Of a stretch of DNA of 64,000 nt, positions 31,413 through 40,956 are shown one piece after another (position 1 is the first letter of the stretch; each line of letters begins with the position of its first letter). The translations under genes were made by a program, and so were the position numbers. Origin of the DNA: Puniceibacterium sediminis (GTDB taxonomy: Bacteria > Pseudomonadota > Alphaproteobacteria > Rhodobacterales > Rhodobacteraceae); the NCBI RefSeq assembly GCF_900188035.1, contig NZ_FZNN01000005.1:124001-188000 (forward strand), read 5' to 3'. The notes beneath the pieces were generated by a model. The model had not been told where the DNA came from. It did no database searches and was given only the letters and a program-made list of their open reading frames with translations.

Positions 31413-33866
31413 TCACAGCCATCCTTTCGATTTGAACTCGGTCAGATCCACACCGGGCGGCGCATACCATCCGCCTGCAGCGTATCTGGCGCCGAGTTCT
31501 TGCGCGACTTCCTTGTTTCCATAGGGAATTCGCAGTGGCGTGTTTGCAGGGGTACTATTCTGCTTTGTAACCGGCGGATGCCTCGAATTCACCAAAGTCG
31601 CAGTTGCTGAGGGCTTTTGAGACCGCTTCGTCGACGTGGTGGATTTTGTTGCTTTCGGATCGGAACTCTTCGTAACTGTCTTGCGGCGGCCGTTTCTGGG
31701 CTTTCCGCCCTGGTTAGTTTCAATCCATACGGACATGGCGGCAGCGTTTGCCTTAGCTTCGTCACTTATCGCAACACCTTTTTCCCGCGATATGCTCTCG
31801 GAAAATGACAATTGCGCCTGACTTGGGGGGCGTGCTGCAAGACCGCCAACAGTATTCCCGTCAACGCCCTCGGCTTTCTTGGGGGCGTGCTTTTCGAGGA
31901 ATGCCCGGCAGACCGATCCCGATTTTGTGTAGCCAGCCGGAGGCTTTATGCCCTTCTGACGGGCGATGCTGTCGGCGAAACGCTTCATCGCGGCTGTTGG
32001 TGGCCGTCCGCCGCCCCCGCCATCCGGTGCAAAACCGACCAAAGGCGACACACCGCCCGGCGGACCTTCGACGAGCTTGCCGATGATACGCTGGGCGACA
32101 TCGCAAACGGCATCGATGGCGCCAACCATCTCCTGTTTGCCAACGACGACGTCGTCGAGCAGGCATTCGAGTTGTGCCGTCACGCCCGGGTCGACCAGGG
32201 CCGGATCAGCCTGCTGGAGCACACCAAACAAATTCAATCCGGTGTCGGTCGGTACAATGTTCTTGCCCTGCACGATCAGAAACTTCTGCCGCTTCAACCC
32301 GCCGATGATCTCAGCGCGCGTCGCAGGGGTGCCGATGCCCTTGGCTTCCTTCAGCCTGTCACGCAGCACCTCATCATCGACAAAACGCCAAGCCTGCTGC
32401 ATCGCATCGATCAAAGTGCCTTCGTTGTAGCGCGGCGGAGGCCGGGTTTCCTTGTCCTCAATGGCCGGGTTCCGCAACTGCGCGGTCTCGCCGTTTCGCA
32501 TTTGCGGAAGCAACTGTGCATCGTCACCCTTTTCGTCGGCAGGTTGCCATTCCGGAAACGCCGCCCGCCAACCGAGATCGATGTGTTGGCGGCCAGTGGC
32601 CTTGAATGGAGAGCCGCCCACGTCGAGCGTCGCGGTAGTCTGGCGATAGCGGAAGTCCGGCATGACGGAGGCCAGATACGCCCGCGCGATCACATCAAAC
32701 AGTTTTTTCTCGTCTGTCGAAAGGCGCGGCCAGGCGTCCCGCAAGCCCTCGATGGTGTTGACGTTTGGGATGACTGCGTGGTGGCTGGCCCCCTCCAACC
32801 CCTTGTCATAAAAACTGCTACTCTTGCCCTTTCGAATGACCGGCACAGCGGGCACGGGGATCGTGCTGAACGATTTTCCCGCCTGCAGTCCGGCGACAAT
32901 CTGCGGCACGTCCCTGATCAGGTTTTCCGGAAGGTAACGCACTTCGGCACGCGGATAGGTGATGATCTTCTTGCCCTGACCATCATAGAGCTCCTGAGCG
33001 ATCTCCAGGGTCTTTGCCGCGGTCCAGCCGAAGCCCGAGGCGCAGAGTTTCTGGAGTGACGGCAGATCGTGCAGTTTCGGCGGTTGCTGACGCTTGTCCT
33101 CGACGCGCACGTCGAGAGGTCCCTCAAAGTTTCGGGCGGCCGCGACCACGGTCTCGGCAACCTCACGTTTCAGAATTCGATCCCGTGGGGCATGTCGCAT
33201 CTTGAACTCACCACCCTCGACCAAGGCTGTGGCGACGATCTCGAAATAGGTCGTGGGAACGAAATCGCGGATTTCCAGTTCGCGTTTGCAGACGATCGCC
33301 AGGGTCGGGGTTTTCACACGCCCGACACCGATGACGCCACGCGCGCCCTTGCCAAGGATGACAGTCGCGGTGCGGGTCAGTGACAGATTGTAGATCTGAT
33401 CGGCCTGGCGGCGCGCAACAGCGGCGGCGTAAAGCCGGGCGTATTCTGAATTGGGTTTGGCCCGATCGAATGACTGACGTATGGTCTGGGCGTCCTGAGC
33501 GGTAAACAGCACCCGCATGACATGGCCCCGATACTTGTAATGTTCGAGAATTTCCTGGCCGATGAGCTGCCCCTCCCGGTCGCAATCGGTAGCAAGCCAT
33601 ACCCGCTTGGCCGAGCGCAGCGCCTCACGAATGGCTTTGAGCTTGGCCGCCTTGTTTCCACCTTTTGCCGGTCTTGTGCCGTAAAGTTCGTCGGGGCGCA
33701 GCAGAACCGGGGACCAACGCTTCCATTCCGGCACCACATCCTCTGGTTCGAGCAAGTCAAACAAGTGTCCCTCGGCGGGCAGAACCATGCCGTAGCGAGA
33801 CCCAATGGCGGCGCGGACGTCTTTCGCCTGGCTGGTTTTCTCGGTGATGACAATCTGATCGGCCAT
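31413..33866 (-). CDS. Type IA DNA topoisomerase (topoisomerase III, mobile-element type)
   Basis: The start MADQIVITEKTSQAKDV at 33866 is the usual beginning of plasmid and ICE topoisomerase III. An ATG 18 codons earlier gives only non-conserved residues. The 817-residue protein has the Toprim domain (VITEKTSQA, then ATDCDREGQLIG near residue 93). The catalytic Tyr is in ITYPRAEVRYLPENL near residue 304. The C-terminal 200 residues are basic and low-complexity (RRKTVTKSSDPKATKSTT). The enzyme passes single strands to decatenate DNA, useful in replication or transfer of mobile elements. The gene stands alone on the minus strand between two plus-strand genes. Confidence 0.9.
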   Translation of the reverse strand: MADQIVITEKTSQAKDVRAAIGSRYGMVLPAEGHLFDLLEPEDVVPEWKRWSPVLLRPDELYGTRPAKGGNKAAKLKAIREALRSAKRVWLATDCDREGQLIGQEILEHYKYRGHVMRVLFTAQDAQTIRQSFDRAKPNSEYARLYAAAVARRQADQIYNLSLTRTATVILGKGARGVIGVGRVKTPTLAIVCKRELEIRDFVPTTYFEIVATALVEGGEFKMRHAPRDRILKREVAETVVAAARNFEGPLDVRVEDKRQQPPKLHDLPSLQKLCASGFGWTAAKTLEIAQELYDGQGKKIITYPRAEVRYLPENLIRDVPQIVAGLQAGKSFSTIPVPAVPVIRKGKSSSFYDKGLEGASHHAVIPNVNTIEGLRDAWPRLSTDEKKLFDVIARAYLASVMPDFRYRQTTATLDVGGSPFKATGRQHIDLGWRAAFPEWQPADEKGDDAQLLPQMRNGETAQLRNPAIEDKETRPPPRYNEGTLIDAMQQAWRFVDDEVLRDRLKEAKGIGTPATRAEIIGGLKRQKFLIVQGKNIVPTDTGLNLFGVLQQADPALVDPGVTAQLECLLDDVVVGKQEMVGAIDAVCDVAQRIIGKLVEGPPGGVSPLVGFAPDGGGGGRPPTAAMKRFADSIARQKGIKPPAGYTKSGSVCRAFLEKHAPKKAEGVDGNTVGGLAARPPSQAQLSFSESISREKGVAISDEAKANAAAMSVWIETNQGGKPRNGRRKTVTKSSDPKATKSTTSTKRSQKPSATATLVNSRHPPVTKQNSTPANTPLRIPYGNKEVAQELGARYAAGGWYAPPGVDLTEFKSKGWL

Positions 33867-34000
33867 AACGCTCTCGTTCGGAATCCAGAATTCCGCCAAG
33901 ATAGAACGTAAAGTGAACAAATGTCATTCAAAAATTAACTCTTATGAGGCTCAGCAATGCTAGTGCAGAACCGCAGCGTGATAATCCGTGAGCATTGCCG

Positions 34001-35440
34001 TCAGGCCTCGGTCAGAGACCAGAACCCATATTTCCGACCATGCTCACTCTTCAACCGGGCAAGATAGGCGACGTGTGTTTCGAGTTCGTCGAAATCCTCG
34101 ATCCTGTCGGCCAACGCCGCGCATTCGGCCAAGTGCTGGGCGGCATAGCCGTAGCGCTTTGATCTGGCCTTCAAAAGTGTGAAGTCGATCATGGCTCTCA
34201 AAGCCAGCGTGGCGGCAAGTGGGTGGCGCTCCGAGGTAGCCTCAGCTGCGGGCACGAGAAATTCATAGTGGTCACCGTTGATTTCGGCATGGCGGTCAAT
34301 CAGCAAACGGGCTGCGCGGTCTGGCGATGGCCAGTCCAGGAAGAAGCCCAAGGCCGGCGTCACGCGCGAGTGGGCGGCGGCGTGGTCCATCGCCCGTTCC
34401 TCGGCCTCGATGTCCTCGAAATCGGGAAGCCGCTTTAGGAAATCGCGCAGGTATTCAGAATTTAGAGTGCTCTCGAAACAGCTCCAACGGAAAGCCTGCG
34501 CCTCGTCCTTGCGATCAAGCGCCTCAAGCACCTCAAGTCGAGTGTCCTGCAACTCACGGGGCACCCAGCGGTCGTTATCCACCTCGGCCCGTTCGATGAA
34601 GCCAAGCGCATCCTCTGCCCTGCCAGCGGCCAGTAGGCGCGCCGCTATTTCGGCCGCAATCTTTGGTACCTTCCGCGTTTTTGGATCGTATTGGGCGATG
34701 AAGGCATCCACATCGCCCATCGCATCGGCAATGTCCTTCAGCGCCATCCCCACCATGCTTTGCCGGGAGCGCTCTTCCATCTGATGTGCATAAGTCGCAC
34801 CGCCGCCGCCATACCCCACCGCCTCCCACTCACCTTTCGGTGGCACGGGAACCGGCGTCGCTGCCATCGTCTCAATCCGCTGCTTGAGATGCGCCAGCCC
34901 AACTTCGCCAAGCGCGGGTGTCAGGATGGCGATCAATCCGTCGTACTGGCCGTAGCCGTTGTCGCGCAGGGCATCAATTGCCGTGTCAGCCAGTGCTTCC
35001 GGCGGCGTACCGGCGGCAAGCGCGATCTCGCCCAGCAACACGCAGGCGTCGTGAAACACCTCGATGACGATACCACTGCTGTCATCGCACCGCTCGAACA
35101 GCGGTGTTGCGACCTGCATGAATCGCCACAGCAGCGCCAACCCCTCGGCCGGGTCGTCACGGGCGATCTGTTCCTTGATTGCGCGAAGTTGGCTCTCCAG
35201 ATCGGTAACGAGGGGCTTGCGGTTCTTCCAGTTCACAAAGCTGCGCGCCCGCGCAATGCTGGTCAGACGCCTGGCCACCTCGCGCGCCGCCTCTTTCGGG
35301 CTTTGCGCTCCCGCCAGTTCTAGGCGCAATCGCCTCTTGGCCACGGCAGAGCCGGTACTGATTTCGATCACCAGTTCAGCCAGACGCGCGGCGCCCAGCG
35401 TCTCGAGGTTCTTTGCATTCAGGGTGGTCTTCGATGCCAT
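34001..35440 (-). CDS. DUF6880-like protein with helical repeats
   Basis: A 479-residue soluble protein that is almost all helical. It has a KEAAREVARRLTSIARA region near the N-terminus and TPR-like or HEAT-like repeats in the second half (AARLLAAGRAEDALGFIERA, DRKDEAQAFRWSCFE, YAAQHLAECAALADRI). The pattern and length fit the DUF6880 family as I remember it, which has no known function. It precedes the topoisomerase in the same direction with an 134-bp gap. The overlap with mobile-element genes suggests cargo. A protein-binding scaffold is the most that can be inferred. Confidence 0.65.
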   Translation of the reverse strand: MASKTTLNAKNLETLGAARLAELVIEISTGSAVAKRRLRLELAGAQSPKEAAREVARRLTSIARARSFVNWKNRKPLVTDLESQLRAIKEQIARDDPAEGLALLWRFMQVATPLFERCDDSSGIVIEVFHDACVLLGEIALAAGTPPEALADTAIDALRDNGYGQYDGLIAILTPALGEVGLAHLKQRIETMAATPVPVPPKGEWEAVGYGGGGATYAHQMEERSRQSMVGMALKDIADAMGDVDAFIAQYDPKTRKVPKIAAEIAARLLAAGRAEDALGFIERAEVDNDRWVPRELQDTRLEVLEALDRKDEAQAFRWSCFESTLNSEYLRDFLKRLPDFEDIEAEERAMDHAAAHSRVTPALGFFLDWPSPDRAARLLIDRHAEINGDHYEFLVPAAEATSERHPLAATLALRAMIDFTLLKARSKRYGYAAQHLAECAALADRIEDFDELETHVAYLARLKSEHGRKYGFWSLTEA

Positions 35441-35666
35441 TGGAAACCCGTATCAATTTATAACCACACTAACAGCGGTATGCGACGAACGAAACGCCAA
35501 CGCTGATTCGGGGCCAATACCGGTTTGAATTCCGACAGAATACTGTTTTGCCGCTGGAACGGCTACGCAGCTTTTCCTTTTATTACGCAATTTCAATGTG
35601 TTCGTTGACTGGACGCAAATGATGACCACAGTAAGGGCCAGCCATCATCATTGCGCAGGACCTCTC

Positions 35667-36839
35667 ATGCCAAAGCTGACCAAACGCACTGTCGATGCTA
35701 TTGAGCCGCAGGCGACGGAGTTCTTCATCTGGGACGAGAGCATCCCTGGTTTCGGGCTGCGCGTGATGCCGAGCGGGCGCAAAAGCTTCGTGGTGCAGTA
35801 TCGCGCAGGACGACGACCGCGACGCATGAGCCTTGGGCCGAGCACGGTGCTGACCTGTGATCAGGCGCGCACCAGGGCGATCACAATCATCGCCGCCGTC
35901 AAGAATGGCGAGGATCCTGCAGCTGATCGGGCTGCCAAACGCAATGCCGCCACCGTCAGCGATCTGGCGGAGCGCTTCGACAAGGAACACATCGCGGTGC
36001 GCCTTAAGGCGAGCACTGCGAAGGAATATCGCGGTAACCTCAGGCGCTTCATCTTGCCTGCACTCGGCCGATTGGCCGTGCCAGAAATTACCCGCGCCGA
36101 CGTGGCGAAGTTCCATCACGATCTTCGACACATTCCCTATCAAGCAAACCGCTGCCTCGAGGTGGTGTCCAAGATGTTCGTGCTGGCGGAGATGTGGGGG
36201 CTGCGACCCGACGGTTCCAACCCGCGCAAGCACATCCGGAAGTATCCAGAAGACCGGAAGTATCCAGAAGAGAAGCGTGAGCGGTTTCTCAGCACCGCAG
36301 AACTTCGCCGGATTGGCGAAGTTCTGCGAGAAATGGAAAGCGAGCGCGTCGAGTTGCCATCCGCAGTTCTGGCGGCGCGGCTCCTGATCCTGACTGGGTG
36401 CCGCCTCGGCGAAATCATGACGCTGAAATGGGACTACATCGACTTCCACGAGCGCGCCCTGCGCCTGCCGGATTCCAAAACCGGCAAGAAAATCGTCCAT
36501 CTCGGCGCGCCGGCCGTCGAATACCTGCACGACGCCCAGCGCATTGATGGCAACCCTTGGGTCATTCTCGGCACCCTGCCAGGTAAATCTCTAAGCGACC
36601 TGCAGCCGTTCTGGCAGCGCGTCCGAGCCCGCGCCGGAGTCAAGGATGTCCGGATCCACGACTTGCGCCACACGTTTGCATCTACGGCAGTAGCCTCAGG
36701 TCAAGGCCTACCGATGATCGGCAAGCTGCTGGGCCACACACAGGTGCAGACAACCGCGCGCTATGCTCACCTTGCAGCAGACCCCGTCAAAAGCGCAGCA
36801 GACGCCGTCGCGACATCGCTGCGCGAGGCGCTCGGCTAA
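35667..36839 (+). CDS. int: Tyrosine-type site-specific integrase
   Basis: The start at 35667 (MPKLTKRTVDAIEP) fits the N-terminal DUF4102-like arm-binding domain with the motif IPGFGLRVMPSGRKSF. The central SAM-like domain follows. The catalytic domain has TGCRLGEI (first Arg), SKTGKKI (Lys), HDLRHTF (His and Arg), LLGHTQVQ (His) and the nucleophile in TTARYAHL. All five active residues are present in the 390-residue protein. At 36237-36272 an 18-base unit occurs twice in tandem, giving RKYPED RKYPEE; this lengthens a linker and probably does no harm. It is likely the integrase of the island carrying the DISARM genes, which follow in the same direction. Confidence 0.93.
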   Translation: MPKLTKRTVDAIEPQATEFFIWDESIPGFGLRVMPSGRKSFVVQYRAGRRPRRMSLGPSTVLTCDQARTRAITIIAAVKNGEDPAADRAAKRNAATVSDLAERFDKEHIAVRLKASTAKEYRGNLRRFILPALGRLAVPEITRADVAKFHHDLRHIPYQANRCLEVVSKMFVLAEMWGLRPDGSNPRKHIRKYPEDRKYPEEKRERFLSTAELRRIGEVLREMESERVELPSAVLAARLLILTGCRLGEIMTLKWDYIDFHERALRLPDSKTGKKIVHLGAPAVEYLHDAQRIDGNPWVILGTLPGKSLSDLQPFWQRVRARAGVKDVRIHDLRHTFASTAVASGQGLPMIGKLLGHTQVQTTARYAHLAADPVKSAADAVATSLREALG

Positions 36840-37115
36840 ACTTGCAGGAGGAAATGACTCACACTTCAATTCGGTTATTTTGGCAGTTGGGATCGAGTCG
36901 AGATGCCACAAAAATCCCTGCAATCTTGAGAAAAGTGTCCGGCCCCATGCCGATGCGCCCCGGTGCAATGCCGAAGGATCCGACTTGGTTTCGACCGCAT
37001 GCGCCATTTTGCGCTTGCCTCGCCTGTTTGAGACATAGCCTCTCAGCACTCAACATACCGACTTGAATAGGTTCTCTTCTCGCGCCTTCGTTCTGTTGCG
37101 CAAAAGGAGACGAAA

Positions 37116-37316
37116 ATGAGCGAAGTATGTCTGAGTCAGATCGAACTGGCGGCCCGTTGGAAGATCAACCACCGAACACTTGAACGCTGGCGTTGGGCCC
37201 AGAAAGGTCCGCGACACCTCAAGCTGGGCGAACGGGTGAACTACATGCCGTCCGACATCGAGGCATTTGAACGCGAGTTTCAAAGCTACACAGAAGCGCA
37301 AACCGTCGAGGGCTGA
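37116..37316 (+). CDS. AlpA/MerR-like helix-turn-helix protein, possible excisionase
   Basis: A 66-residue protein with the winged-helix pattern LSQIELAARWKINHRTLERWR followed by YMPSDIEAFERE. This is typical of AlpA and phage excisionase proteins. It has a strong ribosome site (aaaggaga). Position 277 bp after the integrase suggests control of excision or of the downstream defence genes. The 276 bp before it hold no recognisable feature. Confidence 0.75.
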   Translation: MSEVCLSQIELAARWKINHRTLERWRWAQKGPRHLKLGERVNYMPSDIEAFEREFQSYTEAQTVEG

Positions 37317-37435
37317 GCCAGGCGACTAGGAGTCGAAGCCCACTGGGCTCGACTTCGCGCCTATCCGGCCAGTCCGACCTATAGGGAGGCCAGCCATCGA
37401 GAGGCCCCAGCCACATTTTTCGAGCAATCATGTTC

Positions 37436-37462
37436 GGGTTGCGAGTGGCGTACTCGCAACCC
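37436..37462 (+). terminator. Strong hairpin between the HTH gene and the antitoxin gene
   Basis: A perfect 11-bp inverted repeat (gggttgcgagt / actcgcaaccc) with a 5-base loop is followed by gtttctctct. A weaker hairpin (gtcgaagccc / gggctcgac) lies at about 37331-37356. They probably end the HTH transcript before the defence operon. Confidence 0.6.
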
Positions 37463-37488
37463 GTTTCTCTCTATCAAGCCAGGCCAAT

Positions 37489-37509
37489 GGTGGCTACAAT
37501 AGCTCCACC
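37489..37509 (+). promoter_or_regulatory. Putative operator over the -10 region of the antitoxin-drmD operon
   Basis: An imperfect palindrome (ggtggcta-caa-tagctccacc) covers tacaat at 37495-37500, a good -10 hexamer. A palindrome over the -10 box just upstream of a Phd/YefM gene is what such autoregulated operons normally have. No strong -35 is seen. Confidence 0.4.
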
Positions 37510-37526
37510 TCAACAGGAGGCGAGCT

Positions 37527-37721
37527 ATGCAACATATGGCGGCGCGGGACGCAAAGAACAGCTTCGGTAGACTGATTGATACCGCTCGAGCTGAACCGGT
37601 AGCAATTAAGAAGTACGGTCGGACGGTCGTAGTTGTAATCGCTATCGAGGAGTACAATCGCCTCACGGCTCTCCAAGAAAACGCCAAACCCGACGGCATG
37701 ATTGGAGAAAGCGGAATATGA
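37527..37721 (+). CDS. Phd/YefM-type antitoxin coupled to drmD
   Basis: The 64-residue protein has the typical N-terminal half AARDAKNSFGRLIDTARAEPV and the strand-helix part KKYGRTVVVVIAIEEYNRL of Phd/YefM antitoxins. A strong ribosome site (aggagg) precedes it. No RelE, Doc or PIN toxin follows. Instead its stop codon overlaps the start of drmD (ATGA). The usual C-terminal toxin-binding tail is short. It may act as a repressor of the DISARM operon rather than as part of a toxin pair. The nearest toxin-like genes, HEPN and PIN, lie 7-9 kb downstream. Confidence 0.85.
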   Translation: MQHMAARDAKNSFGRLIDTARAEPVAIKKYGRTVVVVIAIEEYNRLTALQENAKPDGMIGESGI

Positions 37722-40700
37722 AGAATAACTTTCCCAGCAATGGCATTAAGCAAGGTGACTTCGTCGAGGTACGAGGCAAGCAGTGGCTTGTCGAAGCCTT
37801 GTTGGGTGAGGCTAGCGACCTTTCGACATTGGGTCTCTCCTGCATTGCTGATGACGCACAAGGCGAACAGCTTGAAGTTCTTTGGGACGCCGAAATCAAT
37901 GGGAAGCTTCTAGACGATGACCGCTGGGCTACCGTCGGGCATGGTCAACCAGACAGCCCCGAAGTCTTGGCCGCACATATTCGGGCAATCCGCTGGAAGT
38001 CGGCGACTGCAGCAGATCGAGACCTCCTTCAGTCGCCCTTCCGGGCTGGGATCAGGCTCGATGCATACCAATTGCTACCGCTCAGAAAAGCGCTTCGTCT
38101 ACCGCGCGTCAATCTCCTCATCGCAGATGACGTCGGCCTCGGGAAGACAATCGAAGCCGGGCTGATTGCCAGAGAACTCTTACTTCGTCGGCGGATTGAT
38201 TTCATAGTCATCGCCGCGCCTCCTGCGATGACCATTCAATGGAAGGACGAACTGGAGGCAAAGTTCGGTCTTTCGTTCGAAATAATTGACCGTGAACGAG
38301 TCGGTGACCTGAGGCGCACCAGAGGTTTTTCGGTCAATCCATGGACAACAGGTTCCAGGTTCATCATTTCGCATCGATTGTTGACCGACGAAACCTACGC
38401 AGCTGGTTTGCGAGACGTCCTTGGTGAGTTTCGTGCTCGGGCGCTTCTGATCCTGGATGAAGCACACCATGCCGCCCCATCCGCTGGAACCCGCTACGCT
38501 GTGTCCAGCCAGCTGACAAAGGCGGTCAGGGAACTCGGGGAACGCTTTGAGCACCGACTGTTCCTAACGGCCACTCCGCACAACGGTCACTCCAACAGCT
38601 TTTCAGCTTTGCTCGAAATGCTTGACCCTCAACGCTTCACGCGGGGTGTTGAAGTTCGTCCTAAAGACTTGGAACCAGTGATGGTTCGCCGTTTGAAATC
38701 CGATCTGCGCCGTCTTGGAGAGGCATTCCCCGAACGCGTTGTCGAGCCGATAATTCTCGACGGCTTGCCGGAAAGCACACCTGAGCTGGAACTGGCCCGC
38801 CAACTCGGCGCTTATGGTGAGCTTCGAATGGCGCGGATTGCCAAATTGCCGAGCGGCAAGGCCGCAATCGCCAAACTGACATTCGTTGGGCTTCAGCAGC
38901 GGCTATTATCTTCAGTTGCCGCGTTCCATCGCACGCTAAAAGCTCATCGGGTGACCCTTCAAAAGGTGTTAGACGGCACTGAAGTTGCTCGGATTGAGAA
39001 CTCAGCCGCCAGTTTTGTTAATTCCCCCTCAGCAGAAGAAAGCGCTGAGTTGGGTCTCGAAGACGAGAGCGCAGAGCAGGCGTTCGATGAGGATGCAGAA
39101 GCAAGCGCAAGCGCGGCCTCGTCCGCGGGAGTTGTCGATGCGTCTCGTCAGGAGCTGATATTTGAGCTCACCGCCGTCGATGAGATGCTCACACTAGCAG
39201 AAAAGCAACTGTCGCGGCCAGACGCTCGTGTGGAGTGGCTGGTAGGTTGGATCCGCGAAAACATGTTGGACGGGGAGGCTTGGAACAGGCGACGTCTAAT
39301 TATCTTTACAGAATGGGAGGATACTAGACGTTGGCTAGAGCGACGTTTGCGTGAGGCACTTTCGGCCACCGACCTCGCCGATGAACGGATCGGTGTGTTC
39401 ACAGGTGCAACGGGTTCTGATCGCAGGGAAGACGTGAAACGAGCGTTCAATGCTGATCCAGGCACTGAGCCGCTGCGAATTCTTATTTGCACGGACGCAG
39501 CACGAGAAGGCATCAATCTTCAATCCCATTGCTCTGATCTGTTGCACTTTGACTTGCCTTGGAATCCATCGAGGCTCGAGCAACGAAATGGCCGAATTGA
39601 TCGGAAATTGCAGCCAGCCAAGACAGTTTTTTGCCGTTACTTTCGATACGCTCAACGTGAGACTGACATCGTTCTTGATGCGCTGGTTTGGAAAACTGAG
39701 ACCATACGCGAAGAACTGGGTTCAGTTGGAAAGGTGATCGAAGACAAAATTGCGAAGCGATTGGCAGAAGGTGGCATCGGGAAAGGTGAGGGAGCCTCGC
39801 TCGCGCGTGCAATAACTGATGAAAACGATGCAGATAGGCTTCATCGGGCGCGTTCAGAGATGGATGACGAAGAACGAGCGCGACATGATCGCCTTCTGAA
39901 AGAACAAGACGATCTAAGAAAAGTTCTTGAGCGATCCCGAGAGCGAGTCGGCGTCAATGCAGACGACTTGAAAAGGGTCGCCTCGGCAGCACTGTCGCGC
40001 GCAGGACTGTCGCTTGAACAAGCGCGAGGAGTGACTGTCGGCAGGACAGAGACATACCACCTCGACCCCAGCGATCCAGCGTTTTCGCGAGACGCAGGTT
40101 GGGATGACGCTTTCGACGATCTGCGCGTCAGGCCTCGAAAACGGGGCGAGAGATTGGGAGACTGGCGACGGAACGCCCCTATACGCTCGATCGCCTTCGA
40201 GCCACCAATTCTGACTGATGGCAGAGACGCCGCTAATGTTGTCCAGGTCCATCTTGAACACAGACTTGTTCGTCGACTTCTATCGAGGTTTCTTAGCCAG
40301 GGGTTCCAGTCAAATCTGTCCCGACTGTCAGTTATCGAAGGGCCCGGAGCTCAGCCAAGGGTTGTCCTCATGGGGCGCTTGGCGGTTTATGGTTCCGGGG
40401 CGGCAAGACTGCATGAGGAGATCATTCCCATTACGTCAATCTGGAGTGAGTCGGACCGAGAACGCCGACATCTGAAGGCACTAGGAGAAAGCGGGGAAGA
40501 GAGGACACTAAACCAACTTGAGGATGCACTGCGCGATGCACGCTCCGCACCCGCGTCCGCCGTCTCGAGGGTCAAAGAGCTCTACGCCAAGGACATCGCC
40601 GACTTGACGCCTGCGTTCGAGAAAATCGCAGCAGAACGCCTGTCCGCAGTGAAGGCACAGCTGGTCAAGCGTGGAGAAGAAGAAGCTCGGTCACTCGAAA

Positions 40701-40951
40701 GTTTGCTAGATCAACAGCGTAAAAGGATCGCCAAAGCCGCAACGGATTTCAATCCGAACCAGCTTACTCTTGATCTTGTTCCGGATGAGCGACGCGAACG
40801 CGAGGCGGATCGTCGGCACTGGGAAAGCCGCCTGTCGCGGCTCGAACAAGAACTTCAAGACGAACCACAACGTCTGCGAGAGTCCTACGAGGTCCGAGCC
40901 CATCGCCTGGAGCCGGTCGGACTCGTGTACCTATGGCCGGTTTCGGGGTGA
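37718..40951 (+). CDS. drmD: DrmD: SNF2-like helicase of class 1 DISARM
   Basis: A 1077-residue helicase of the SNF2/RapA type. Its motifs are DDVGLGKTIEAGLIARELL (Walker A, residue 137), ILDEAHHAAP (DEAH box, residue 246), LTATPHNGHSNSF (motif III), LIICTDAAREGINLQSHC (motif V) and QRNGRIDRKLQP (motif VI, near 621). An acidic linker follows the N-terminal helicase domain (SAEESAELGLEDESAEQ). A long coiled-coil region fills the C-terminus. The size, its position directly before a large adenine methylase, and the presence of drmA and drmB further on identify it as DrmD of class 1 DISARM. Start and stop are coupled to the antitoxin gene upstream, and the methylase begins 5 bp downstream. Confidence 0.88.
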   Translation: MKNNFPSNGIKQGDFVEVRGKQWLVEALLGEASDLSTLGLSCIADDAQGEQLEVLWDAEINGKLLDDDRWATVGHGQPDSPEVLAAHIRAIRWKSATAADRDLLQSPFRAGIRLDAYQLLPLRKALRLPRVNLLIADDVGLGKTIEAGLIARELLLRRRIDFIVIAAPPAMTIQWKDELEAKFGLSFEIIDRERVGDLRRTRGFSVNPWTTGSRFIISHRLLTDETYAAGLRDVLGEFRARALLILDEAHHAAPSAGTRYAVSSQLTKAVRELGERFEHRLFLTATPHNGHSNSFSALLEMLDPQRFTRGVEVRPKDLEPVMVRRLKSDLRRLGEAFPERVVEPIILDGLPESTPELELARQLGAYGELRMARIAKLPSGKAAIAKLTFVGLQQRLLSSVAAFHRTLKAHRVTLQKVLDGTEVARIENSAASFVNSPSAEESAELGLEDESAEQAFDEDAEASASAASSAGVVDASRQELIFELTAVDEMLTLAEKQLSRPDARVEWLVGWIRENMLDGEAWNRRRLIIFTEWEDTRRWLERRLREALSATDLADERIGVFTGATGSDRREDVKRAFNADPGTEPLRILICTDAAREGINLQSHCSDLLHFDLPWNPSRLEQRNGRIDRKLQPAKTVFCRYFRYAQRETDIVLDALVWKTETIREELGSVGKVIEDKIAKRLAEGGIGKGEGASLARAITDENDADRLHRARSEMDDEERARHDRLLKEQDDLRKVLERSRERVGVNADDLKRVASAALSRAGLSLEQARGVTVGRTETYHLDPSDPAFSRDAGWDDAFDDLRVRPRKRGERLGDWRRNAPIRSIAFEPPILTDGRDAANVVQVHLEHRLVRRLLSRFLSQGFQSNLSRLSVIEGPGAQPRVVLMGRLAVYGSGAARLHEEIIPITSIWSESDRERRHLKALGESGEERTLNQLEDALRDARSAPASAVSRVKELYAKDIADLTPAFEKIAAERLSAVKAQLVKRGEEEARSLESLLDQQRKRIAKAATDFNPNQLTLDLVPDERREREADRRHWESRLSRLEQELQDEPQRLRESYEVRAHRLEPVGLVYLWPVSG

Positions 40952-40956
40952 GATAG

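Noticed and set aside
31812-33059. 415-codon plus-strand frame opposite the topoisomerase
   Set aside because: Shadow of the topoisomerase frame, which has the Toprim and catalytic Tyr motifs.
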